DNA of 8,657 bases, taken from contig DEDT01000042.1 in NCBI GenBank assembly GCA_002350105.1, forward strand, positions 6,496-15,152, read 5' to 3'. Origin of the DNA: Selenomonadaceae bacterium UBA2897. Lineage in GTDB: Bacteria > Bacillota > Negativicutes > Selenomonadales > Selenomonadaceae. Positions 1-6,862 of the stretch are shown here, piece by piece. Under the pieces are notes generated by a model. That model saw only the letters and a list, made by a program, of their open reading frames with translations, was not told the origin of the DNA and did no database searches. How positions within the stretch are numbered: the stretch's first letter is position 1; each line of letters begins with the position of its first letter. Position numbers and translations under genes: made by a program.

Positions 1-1281
1 ATGTTTCATCCGCTGGAGGATCATGCGCAGCTCGTGCAGAATTGGGGCGATATCCTGCGCTCGCAGTGGTCGCATTATCTCACGTGGGGCGGGCGGACTG
101 TGGCGCATACGTTGGCGCAGTTCGTCCTTTGGCAGGGGAAATGGCTGTTTGATGTCCTCAACAGTTTCGCTTTTGTCCTGCTGCTGCTCCTGATGTACTG
201 GCATAGTCTGGGCGGGATCGTGACGCGGAGACTTCGTCCCTCGCGCGTGCTGTTCCTCTTTCTCTGTGTCTGGGCTTTCGTGCCTGCGCTGCCAACGGTG
301 TTGTTTTGGGTGATGGGGGCATGCAACTATCTTTGGACGCTCGACATCCTGTTGTTGTTCCTGCTGCCCTATGTGCGCCATTTCTTCCGGCGCGGGACGG
401 GCGGCAGTGCATGGTGGCAGGCGGCCTTGATGCTGCCCTTTGGCGTGATCGCTGGCTGGACGAATGAGAATACGGTCTGCTGGTGCATCGTGGGCATCGC
501 CCTGTATGCGTGGCAGTGCCACGAGCAGGGACGTCTATCAAGATGGCAGGTCACGGGGCTCTTTGGCCTGTGCATGGGCTATGCGGTGCTGATCCTCGCC
601 CCCGGCAATCAGGTGCGGCTCGCGGCAGAGCTTCAGATGGGGCTTACGACTGGCTGGTACCGCCTGTATGGGGCAATGGTCAACTACGGCGTATGGCTCA
701 TTTTCTCCCTGCTGTTGTTGTTCTTTTTGTTTCAGGCATGGGAACGGCGCTGCTATTTTGGCACGAGCGGCGAGGCAGATCGTCGGCTGCCACTCGTGCG
801 CGGGTTCTTTTTGATTTTTGCCGGGAGTGCTGGCATCATGCTGCTCTCTCCGGATTTCCCGCAGCGGTCGCTGTTCCCCTCCTCCATCTTTCTCATTATC
901 GCGGCGACGGCGATGCTGGAGCTCATCCGGCGCAGCGGGCGGAACCGGCAGGAGCTGTCCCTGCGGCGATTCCTGACGGGAGTGGCGACTGTCTATCTCT
1001 GCCTGACGCTATCGGCTACTGGCTATGGCTATGCTCAGCTCAACGTGGTGCATCGACAGAATGAGCAGACAGTTATGGAGGCCATGGCATCGCCGGATGC
1101 GAAACAGGTCATCGAGGTAGCTCCCGTGGAGGTCCCTCGTCAACTCTATTTGCTCAGTGGCATGCATGTCGTGGCGACACATTTGACGCCGGATGAGGAG
1201 AACTGGGTCAATCGGTCCTATGCCAAAAGGCTTGGTGTATACAGAATTCGCACATTTTGTGGGAAAAATGTACTAGAATAA
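1..1281 (+). CDS. DUF6056-type polytopic membrane protein, probably 5'-truncated
   Basis: The 426 readable residues contain about nine or ten hydrophobic membrane segments (for example near 54-67, 83-104, 112-125, 141-155, 187-201, 230-246, 268-284, 294-306 and 325-342) and a soluble C-terminal tail. Motifs that I associate with the DUF6056 family (GT-C-like membrane proteins, function not established) are visible: W-G-G-R..AH near 29-36, G-A-C-N-Y-L-W at 106-112, G-W-T-N-E-N-T at 152-158, A-P-G-N at 200-203 and a closing W-V-N-R-S-Y-A-K-R at 402-410. Family members usually begin with a membrane helix followed by an acidic D-D-F/Y motif. Both are missing here, and the ATG falls exactly on the first base, so the true start probably lies upstream of the window. 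Related proteins tend to sit in cell-surface polysaccharide loci. A link to the pilus genes downstream is not shown, and a separate promoter seems to follow this gene. Confidence 0.72.
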   Translation: MFHPLEDHAQLVQNWGDILRSQWSHYLTWGGRTVAHTLAQFVLWQGKWLFDVLNSFAFVLLLLLMYWHSLGGIVTRRLRPSRVLFLFLCVWAFVPALPTVLFWVMGACNYLWTLDILLLFLLPYVRHFFRRGTGGSAWWQAALMLPFGVIAGWTNENTVCWCIVGIALYAWQCHEQGRLSRWQVTGLFGLCMGYAVLILAPGNQVRLAAELQMGLTTGWYRLYGAMVNYGVWLIFSLLLLFFLFQAWERRCYFGTSGEADRRLPLVRGFFLIFAGSAGIMLLSPDFPQRSLFPSSIFLIIAATAMLELIRRSGRNRQELSLRRFLTGVATVYLCLTLSATGYGYAQLNVVHRQNEQTVMEAMASPDAKQVIEVAPVEVPRQLYLLSGMHVVATHLTPDEENWVNRSYAKRLGVYRIRTFCGKNVLE

Positions 1282-1302
1282 TTCTCTAAAGCGTGCTATC
1301 AT
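1274..1302 (+). promoter_or_regulatory. Candidate extended -10 promoter for the tad operon
   Basis: TATCAT (1297-1302) is preceded by TGC (1294-1296), giving an extended -10 element with five of six consensus bases. A weak -35-like TAGAAT (1274-1279) lies 17 bases upstream. It overlaps the end of the preceding gene and would start transcription near 1309, leaving a leader of about 77 bases before cpaB. The gap 1282-1385 is clearly AT-richer than the flanking genes. I saw no convincing terminator hairpin for the upstream gene. This is motif-level evidence only. Confidence 0.4.
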
Positions 1303-1385
1303 ATAACAAAAGGAAATAAGACTTAAACGATTTCATTTCAAAGAAACTCGAATTTTTCTATTTCGGTTGGAGAAGGATCAGATTT

Positions 1386-2408
1386 ATGCCCAAGATGCCA
1401 AAGTTGCCACGACTGGGGAGCTTGTTTAAAGGCAGCCAGTTCGGGGGCAGCAAGTTGAATCAGACGCAGTTGCTGGTGCTGGCGGGAGCGTTTTGCTTCC
1501 TGCTGGCCTGCGTGACTTTTTTCCTACTGCCGAGCGGTGAGCAGAATAACCAGCAGAAGGCCGTACCCATGACGCAGGTCGTCGTGGCCAAGCAGGATAT
1601 CCCGCAGCGCACGGTCATCACGGAGAGCATGCTGAAGGTTGTGGACATGCCACAGGATGCGGTCCCCAGTGGTGCCATCGTCGATATGAGCGACGCCATC
1701 GATAAGCCGGCGAACGTGCCCATTCAGGAGGGCGATATCCTGACGGATAAGAAAGTCGTGACAGATCCGAGACTTGCGGGATTCGCCGGGCTCATCCCGC
1801 CGGATTGCCGCGCCATTTCCGTGGGGATTACGGATATTACGGGTATCGCGGGATTCGCGAAGCCGGGCGACTATGTTGACGTGATGATCGTCCGAAACGA
1901 CAAGGATAAACATAACGTCTCCGGCGAGATCCTGCTGCAGAATGTTCTGCTACTCGGCATCAACAAGACAGCAGAGAGCGGCGACGTGCAGTCCACCGAC
2001 AAAAAAGATAACAAGGACAAAAAGAACGATAAGGCAAAGAGCGTCGATGCCAATGCCTCCAAGGACGCCATGGCTACGGCTACGCTGGCGCTGACCTCGG
2101 AGGAGGCCCTGAAGCTGGCTGTCGAGGCACAGACGGGCACCGTCTATCTCGTGCTGCGCCCTGTCGTACCGGATGACATCTATCAGGTCGACACGGAGTA
2201 CAGCCGCCAGAATGGGGAGCCGGCACCTGCAACGCAGAGCCAGCCAGCACCGTCGTCGTCGCCTGCTCCCGCCGCCCCCTCCTATACGCCGCCTGCGGCC
2301 CAGCCAGCGCCATCCAGTGCGCCTGTGGCGGTGCCGTCTGTCCATGCGTCCGATGATAGTATCGAGGTCATCCGTGGCGTAACCAGCAGCAATGAGGGAG
2401 GCAATTAA
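1386..2408 (+). CDS. cpaB: Tad pilus assembly protein CpaB/RcpC
   Basis: This is the periplasmic partner of the Tad secretin, anchored in the inner membrane. The 340-residue protein has a basic N-terminus (1-23), one membrane helix (about 28-48), an SAF domain (about 63-129, with V-V-V-A-K-Q-D-I-P and the later P-I-Q-E-G-D) and an RcpC/CpaB domain (about 130-260, with A-K-P-G-D-Y-V-D-V). Two features are less usual. A Lys/Asp/Asn-rich insert occupies about 201-220 within the RcpC domain, and a Pro/Ala/Ser linker occupies about 278-318 before a short ordered end, I-E-V-I-R-G (326-331). In known Tad systems this protein works with the RcpA/CpaC channel, and the cpaC gene follows after only 2 bases. 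The ATG at 1386 sits 8 bases after GGAGAAGGA (1369-1377), better placed than the in-frame ATG at 1395. The identification is firm from domain order and context. Confidence 0.93.
   Translation: MPKMPKLPRLGSLFKGSQFGGSKLNQTQLLVLAGAFCFLLACVTFFLLPSGEQNNQQKAVPMTQVVVAKQDIPQRTVITESMLKVVDMPQDAVPSGAIVDMSDAIDKPANVPIQEGDILTDKKVVTDPRLAGFAGLIPPDCRAISVGITDITGIAGFAKPGDYVDVMIVRNDKDKHNVSGEILLQNVLLLGINKTAESGDVQSTDKKDNKDKKNDKAKSVDANASKDAMATATLALTSEEALKLAVEAQTGTVYLVLRPVVPDDIYQVDTEYSRQNGEPAPATQSQPAPSSSPAPAAPSYTPPAAQPAPSSAPVAVPSVHASDDSIEVIRGVTSSNEGGN
2394..2401 (+). promoter_or_regulatory. Ribosome binding site that decides the cpaC start
   Basis: GAGGGAGG ends 9 bases before GTG at 2411 but 18 bases before the in-frame ATG at 2420. 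The spacing favours the GTG. The site lies inside the last codons of cpaB, so the two genes are probably translationally coupled. Confidence 0.6.
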
Positions 2409-2410
2409 CG

Positions 2411-3883
2411 GTGTTCCAAATGAAATATTTTGCCTCCGCCCTGGCTGCTGCCGCTGTCGTGAGCGCATCGGCAGCGCCTGCCTATGCCTACGTGCAGCCC
2501 ATCTGGCTGGAGGTCAACCAGTCTTACTATATGCCACAGACGAGTGCCATCAAGCGCGTGGCCGTCACGAATCCGAAAATCGCGGATGTCAAAGTCATCA
2601 ACAACCACGCCATTAATATCGTTGCCCTCGCGAGCGGCTCGACGAGCCTCACGATATGGAATGCCAACGGCATGCGTCAGGAGTTCACGGTCAGTGTCTC
2701 GCCTGCGGACTCCAACCTTGCGGCTGTCATCCAAAAGGCTATCGGCTTACCAAACGTCAAGGTGGAAAAGGTTGGCACGAAAATTCTCCTGCGCGGTACA
2801 GTGATGAACCGCCGCGAGATGGAGACGGCAGTCAAGATTGCCTCGTTGTATTTAGGCTCCAGTGGGAATAAGGGCGCAACTGCATCAGTAGGCAAGACGA
2901 CGAATACAGATGATGATAAAGTCCAAATGGATCTACCAAATGATGATGGAGACTACAGCGATCCGAATGTGCTCAATCTCCTCGAAATGGAGAATCCGGA
3001 TCAAATCAATATCGAGGCGGAAGTCATTGAGATCAGCAGCGACGATGCCAAGAAAATCGGCATCGAATATGGCGAGGATTCGACAATGTCCAGCCCGGGC
3101 GTGTATTCCACGGGTGACAGCTCGACGAAGCGCCGGGAGAAAGGGAGTCATTGGTATTCAAGAAACTGGCTCTATACGCATTTCTCCGATGTCAATGCCA
3201 AGGTGCATGCACTGATCGAGAACGGGAAAGGCCGGATTATCTCCCAGCCGAACATTACGACGATGAGCGGCAAGAATGCCGGTATCCTGGTCGGCGGCGA
3301 GATCCCGTACCCGAAACCGGACTCGAATGGGCAGGTAGCTGTGGAATTCAAATCCTACGGTATTCAGCTCAAGCTATTGCAACCCACTGTTGATAGTGAT
3401 GGGAACGTCACGGCGAAGCTCTTCGCTGGTGTCAGCCGTCTGGACTGGTCCAATGCCGTTACGTCAAATGGCTATAACATGCCGGGACTATCTACGCGTT
3501 CGGCCACGACGATGGTGAATATCCCATCCGGTATGACGATGGCGATCGGCGGGCTTATGAATTCGGACGATGCCGATAGTGTTAGCGGTGTGCCGCTTTT
3601 GAGCAAGATACCGGCATTGGGGAATTTATTCAAATACCATACGAAGACGAAGCAAAAGACCGAGATTCTGATTCTCATCACGCCGCGTGTCGTCAATGAG
3701 ACAACGCCGACGAAGATGACGAAGAAGATGGAGCAAGCCTACATGGATGCACGGCATGAGGATCAGGCGATGTATCGCGTGGATTTGAACCATCCACAGG
3801 AAAATATATCTGAGAAAGGTCAGCACGCTGACCAGAAGAAAACGCAGGTGCCTGCCAATAAGGCAGCTGGACAGCAGAAATAA
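2411..3883 (+). CDS. cpaC: Tad pilus outer-membrane secretin CpaC/RcpA
   Basis: CpaC forms the channel through which the Flp pilus crosses the outer membrane. The 490 residues begin with a signal peptide (hydrophobic 8-22, likely cleavage after A-Y-A at 24-26). A pilus/secretin N-terminal domain follows (about 28-97), then a BON-like segment (about 101-149), the N-terminal part of the secretin region (about 188-221) and the secretin homology domain (about 262-429). Hallmarks are I-S-Q-P-N at 277-281, V-P-L-L-S-K-I-P-A-L-G-N-L-F at 394-407 and I-L-I-T-P-R-V-V at 421-428. An acidic, AT-richer stretch (165-184) separates the BON-like and secretin parts, and a polar tail (430-490) follows the barrel. 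The start is GTG, chosen by ribosome-site spacing; ATG at 2420 would still keep the signal peptide. A secretin implies a cell with an outer membrane. Length and domain order are normal for the family. Confidence 0.95.
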   Translation: MFQMKYFASALAAAAVVSASAAPAYAYVQPIWLEVNQSYYMPQTSAIKRVAVTNPKIADVKVINNHAINIVALASGSTSLTIWNANGMRQEFTVSVSPADSNLAAVIQKAIGLPNVKVEKVGTKILLRGTVMNRREMETAVKIASLYLGSSGNKGATASVGKTTNTDDDKVQMDLPNDDGDYSDPNVLNLLEMENPDQINIEAEVIEISSDDAKKIGIEYGEDSTMSSPGVYSTGDSSTKRREKGSHWYSRNWLYTHFSDVNAKVHALIENGKGRIISQPNITTMSGKNAGILVGGEIPYPKPDSNGQVAVEFKSYGIQLKLLQPTVDSDGNVTAKLFAGVSRLDWSNAVTSNGYNMPGLSTRSATTMVNIPSGMTMAIGGLMNSDDADSVSGVPLLSKIPALGNLFKYHTKTKQKTEILILITPRVVNETTPTKMTKKMEQAYMDARHEDQAMYRVDLNHPQENISEKGQHADQKKTQVPANKAAGQQK

Positions 3884-3890
3884 GGGGGGG
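3884..3890 (+). promoter_or_regulatory. Seven-G Shine-Dalgarno tract before the first tadZ
   Basis: The cpaC stop codon TAA (3881-3883) is followed directly by seven G residues, then 7 bases to GTG at 3898. This is the only purine tract that can serve as the ribosome binding site. Two nearby ATGs (3891 and 3896) are out of frame, so the GTG is the supported start. A mononucleotide G run of this length is an unusual binding site and could vary in length. Confidence 0.6.
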
Positions 3891-3897
3891 ATGCGAT

Positions 3898-4743
3898 GTG
3901 GCGGAGCAGCAGGAGACGATTAACGGTGCGATTATCACGTATTTCAGTACGGCCTCGGCTGTGGGCAAGACGCTCGTGAGCATCAACTCGGCGGCGGAGC
4001 TGGCCCGCGAGGGCTATCGTGTCTGCCTCGTGGATTTCGACCTGCAGTTCGGCGATGTCTGCAACTATCTGCAGCTGCTGCCGGAGAGCACGGTAGCCGA
4101 CGTGCAGCAGGGTATCGCCACGAGCGGTGCGGATTGTCACGTCGAGGACTACCTCACGCCCTATGTGCATGAGGCAGCCACCTTCTACGTCATGGCCTCA
4201 CCGCTGAAGCTGGAGGAGGCCTACAACATCAAGACGGCACCGATGAAGGCCATGCTGACGCAGCTGCAGACGCTCTTTGACTACGTGGTCGTCGATACGA
4301 CCTCCATGTTCAGCGAGCTGAACCTCGCGGTGCTCGATCTGAGCACCGTGGTGATTTTCCTCGGCATCCGCGACTTCTTCCCCACCATCAAGAACATGAG
4401 CATCGGCAACGAGACGCTGAAGAACCTGCACTATGACCAGAACAAGCTGCGCATCGTGCTGAACCGCGGCGATTCGCAGTCAGATATCCCCATGGGGCTC
4501 ATGGTCAAGACGCTGGGCGGCGAATTCTATCATATTCTGCCCAATGATTTCCGGGTGGCCAATGAGTCCATCAAGAGCGGCGTGCCGCTGGTGCTTTCTC
4601 ATGAGGAGACGAAACTGGGCCAGTCGCTGCGCGAGCTGGTCTACCGCTCGACGAATCAGGATTATGCGCCGGAGGATGAGTCTGTGGCGGAGCATGAGAT
4701 GCATGGCGGCTTCCTCAGCCGTCTGTTTGGCGGAAGGGAGTGA
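3898..4743 (+). CDS. tadZ: TadZ/CpaE-like ATPase without receiver domain, degenerate Walker A
   Basis: This is a ParA/MinD-family protein of the TadZ/CpaE type, which in known systems places the Tad machine in the cell. The 281-residue protein starts directly with the ATPase fold, with no N-terminal receiver-like domain. The P-loop reads F-S-T-A-S-A-V-G-K-T (16-25). The P-loop Lys24 and Thr25 are kept, but the signature Lys and the two Gly of the usual K-G-G are replaced by Ala19, Ser20 and Ala21. The A' motif D-F-D-L-Q-F-G-D (46-53) and a Walker B-like V-V-V-D (130-133) remain, but D-T-T-S follows instead of the usual D-x-P-P. The C-terminus G-F-L-S-R-L-F-G-G (271-279) resembles the amphipathic membrane-targeting tail of MinD. 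It starts 14 bases after cpaC and overlaps a possible alternative start of the next tadZ. Reduced or absent ATP hydrolysis is an inference; degenerate Walker A motifs are known in some TadZ proteins. Confidence 0.85.
   Translation: MAEQQETINGAIITYFSTASAVGKTLVSINSAAELAREGYRVCLVDFDLQFGDVCNYLQLLPESTVADVQQGIATSGADCHVEDYLTPYVHEAATFYVMASPLKLEEAYNIKTAPMKAMLTQLQTLFDYVVVDTTSMFSELNLAVLDLSTVVIFLGIRDFFPTIKNMSIGNETLKNLHYDQNKLRIVLNRGDSQSDIPMGLMVKTLGGEFYHILPNDFRVANESIKSGVPLVLSHEETKLGQSLRELVYRSTNQDYAPEDESVAEHEMHGGFLSRLFGGRE
4732..4740 (+). promoter_or_regulatory. Ribosome binding site that decides the second tadZ start
   Basis: GGAAGGGAG ends 8 bases before ATG at 4749. The upstream in-frame GTG at 4740 overlaps this site and could not use it. 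The ATG is therefore preferred, which also removes three residues of no obvious value from the N-terminus. The site lies within the last codons of the preceding gene. Confidence 0.6.
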
Positions 4744-4748
4744 GCGGC

Positions 4749-5876
4749 ATGGCATATCGCGTGATGCTGATCGAGAACGACCGCCTGCTCTTGGAACAGC
4801 TCGCTCAGGCGGTACAGAGCGCGGAGGGATTCCAGCTCGTCGCCCGCTACCAGAGCGCCAGCGACGCCCTCGGTCAGGGAAAACTCTTCAAGCCGAACAT
4901 CATCCTGCTGAACATCGATAATCAGGACGGCGCGACGCTGATGGAGCAGTTCACCCGGGTCTATCCCGAGGCCGCCATCATCTGCATGAGCGAGCACTCG
5001 CAGGCTGAGGGCGTCAGCAGCATGGTGCAGGCTGGTGCCAAGGGCTTCATCATTAAGCCATTCAGCGCAGAGGAGCTCAAGGAGTCCGTCGAGACCTTTG
5101 CCAAGAGCGGCATGGAGGTCTCCTCCCATGTGATGACCTTCTTCAGCCCTAAAGGCAAGAGCGGCAAGACGACACTGATCGCGAACCTCGCCCTCGCCCT
5201 CGGGCGGCGTACGCAGGAGCAGGTCGGCATCATCGACGCGGATCTGCAGTTCGGCGATATGATGGCGTTCTTCAATCTGAAGCCGAAGGCGACCATCGTG
5301 GAGGCAGTGCATGAGATCCGCTACATGTCGCCCGTGACGCTCAACAGCTATTTTGAGAAAGTCACGGATCATGTGCATGTGCTCTGCGGCACGTCGGCAC
5401 CGAACCTCATCGACCGGGTATCCATCGATGGCTTCGAGAATGTCGTGCGCATGGCGCGCAATTTGTTCCGCTATATCCTCATCGATGTGCCGCCCGGCTT
5501 TACGCCGACGTCGATTTCTGCGGCAGAGCTTTCGGATGTCACCTATGTCGTCACGATGCTCAACGGCGGCTATGAGCTGCAGCATACGAAGCGCGCTCTG
5601 GAGATCTTCAAGGATTGGCAGGATTACGACAAGCGGGTCAAGCCCGTCTTCACGCGCGTGACGCCCTGCGATATTGCGTCGCAGCGGCGGCTGGAGCAGG
5701 CACTTGGCGAGCCCGTGGAGGCCGTGATCCCGAATGCCTACCAGATCGTATCCGAGGCCGCGAACAACGGCAGCATGGCCGTCGATATTGAGCCGGACAG
5801 TGAGCTCTCGCAGAGCGTGAACCGTCTGGCCGAGAAGGTCATCGGCCATCATCATATCCGGTGGGATAAGCCATGA
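4749..5876 (+). CDS. cpaE: TadZ/CpaE with pseudo-receiver and ATPase domains
   Basis: This is the full-length TadZ/CpaE form, 375 residues. The N-terminal part (about 4-120) is a response-regulator-like receiver in which the phospho-acceptor position is Asn55 (I-L-L-N-I-D, 52-57). The early acidic pair is Glu9-Asn10, while Ser81 and Lys103-Pro104 are kept. The C-terminal ParA/MinD-like ATPase (about 126-368) has a good deviant Walker A, S-P-K-G-K-S-G-K-T-T (133-142), including the signature Lys135, an A' motif D-A-D-L-Q-F-G-D (163-170) and Walker B L-I-D-V-P-P-G (244-250). It shares D-x-D-L-Q-F-G-D with the preceding gene, so the two look like diverged paralogues. Known CpaE/TadZ proteins target the pilus machine to a pole or defined site; this copy looks able to bind and hydrolyse ATP. 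Its stop codon overlaps the tadB start (ATGA at 5873-5876). Confidence 0.92.
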   Translation: MAYRVMLIENDRLLLEQLAQAVQSAEGFQLVARYQSASDALGQGKLFKPNIILLNIDNQDGATLMEQFTRVYPEAAIICMSEHSQAEGVSSMVQAGAKGFIIKPFSAEELKESVETFAKSGMEVSSHVMTFFSPKGKSGKTTLIANLALALGRRTQEQVGIIDADLQFGDMMAFFNLKPKATIVEAVHEIRYMSPVTLNSYFEKVTDHVHVLCGTSAPNLIDRVSIDGFENVVRMARNLFRYILIDVPPGFTPTSISAAELSDVTYVVTMLNGGYELQHTKRALEIFKDWQDYDKRVKPVFTRVTPCDIASQRRLEQALGEPVEAVIPNAYQIVSEAANNGSMAVDIEPDSELSQSVNRLAEKVIGHHHIRWDKP

Positions 5877-6862
5877 GGGCCTTGATTGCCCTGCTGGTCA
5901 TGGTGGGCAGTTTCCTCATCTGTTATGCCATCATCCATGCCCAGCAGCAGAAAGAAAAACAGCTGGTGGAGAAGCTGGAGAATTTCTCCCATCTCCACCA
6001 GCCCGCGCGGCAGCGCCGCCAGACGCCGCAGACGCGCAGCCAGGCGAAAGCGCAGCTGCGGGAACATGCCTTTGCCTTCGTGCGCCGTCTGGCGCAGAAC
6101 TGGCAGGGCATCCACCTGAAGAAGGTCGACTACGACCTCAAGATGCAGCAGGCGGGCTGGCCACTCCTGGGCAAGGAGTTCCAGATGGGCCTGCTCGTCC
6201 TCGCCGTCATCGGTGCCGTGCTGCTGGGCGTCATGCTTTTGCAGCCGGTATGGGCACTCGTGGGTGCGGCGAGCGGCGTGCTGCTCGGGCTCATGCTCAT
6301 GAATATTGCCATTGCGAGACGGCAAAAGGCGTTCGCGAATCAGCTCGGCGATATGCTGACCATGACCTCGAATGCCCTGCGGGCTGGCTTTTCCTTTATG
6401 CAGGCGGTCGAGATGATTTCCCGGGAGATGGATGATCCCATCGGCGGTGAGTTCGCCGAGGTCATGCGCGAGATGCGCCTCGGCGCTTCGCTGGAGAAAG
6501 CGCTGGAGGCCATGGCCAGGCGCGTGCAGAGCAAGGATTTCGAGCTCGTCGTGACGGCTGTGCTCATCCAGCGGCAGGTCGGCGGCAATCTCGCCCAGAT
6601 CCTCGATACGATCAGCGAGACCGTTGAGGATCGTATCCGCATGCGCCGCGAGATTAAATCTCTCACGGCGCAGGGTAGGGCTTCCGGCATGGTGCTGGCG
6701 GCCTTACCTTTGGGCTTGGCTGGTATCCTCACGATTGTCAATCCGGGCTACCTGCAGCCCCTCATCACAGAGGATCTCGGTCATTTCGCTATTGCTGGGG
6801 CCATCGTCCTGGACATCATCGGATTTTACGTTATTAATCGTATTGTTAACATTGAGGTGTAA
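5873..6862 (+). CDS. tadB: Tad inner-membrane platform protein TadB
   Basis: TadB is one of the two inner-membrane platform proteins on which the TadA/CpaF motor acts. The 329 residues have one N-terminal membrane helix (about 3-22), a cytoplasmic charged stretch (24-100), two helices (about 104-124 and 126-146), a T2SS-F domain (about 155-285) and two C-terminal helices (about 272-290 and 306-325). The T2SS-F part shows A-L-R-A-G-F-S (168-174), I-Q-R-Q-V-G-G-N-L (232-240) and A-Q-G-R-A-S-G (266-272). The ending I-N-R-I-V-N-I-E-V is typical of TadB rather than TadC, as are the length and the N-terminal helix. Its ATG overlaps the tadZ stop, so translation is likely coupled; only a weak GGTGGG lies in front. 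It normally sits next to cpaF and tadC, but here it precedes the pilin gene, and cpaF comes about 800 bases later. Confidence 0.93.
   Translation: MRALIALLVMVGSFLICYAIIHAQQQKEKQLVEKLENFSHLHQPARQRRQTPQTRSQAKAQLREHAFAFVRRLAQNWQGIHLKKVDYDLKMQQAGWPLLGKEFQMGLLVLAVIGAVLLGVMLLQPVWALVGAASGVLLGLMLMNIAIARRQKAFANQLGDMLTMTSNALRAGFSFMQAVEMISREMDDPIGGEFAEVMREMRLGASLEKALEAMARRVQSKDFELVVTAVLIQRQVGGNLAQILDTISETVEDRIRMRREIKSLTAQGRASGMVLAALPLGLAGILTIVNPGYLQPLITEDLGHFAIAGAIVLDIIGFYVINRIVNIEV

Noticed and set aside
483..1064. Plus-strand frame of 193 codons inside the first gene
   Set aside because: It overlaps the membrane protein in another frame, is Arg/Ala/Gly-rich, and has no membrane pattern or family motif.
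1282..1385. Small RNA or riboswitch in the leader of cpaB
   Set aside because: The leader is AT-rich with only four-base stems such as TTTC/GAAA near 1336-1346; no known riboswitch pattern is seen.
2222..2340. Repeats of CAGCCAGC-like units resembling a tandem array
   Set aside because: They are irregular and explained by Pro/Ala/Ser codons in the CpaB linker, with no fixed period or spacer as in a CRISPR.
1950..2468. Minus-strand Arg-rich frame opposite the end of cpaB
   Set aside because: It is a shadow of the Pro/Ala/Ser linker coding region; the Arg repeats are the reverse complement of that low-complexity DNA.
4662..5855. Long open frame of 397 codons on the minus strand
   Set aside because: It lies antisense to the well-supported second tadZ, has an Arg/His/Asp/Leu-rich composition typical of the shadow of G+C-rich genes, and shows no recognisable domain.
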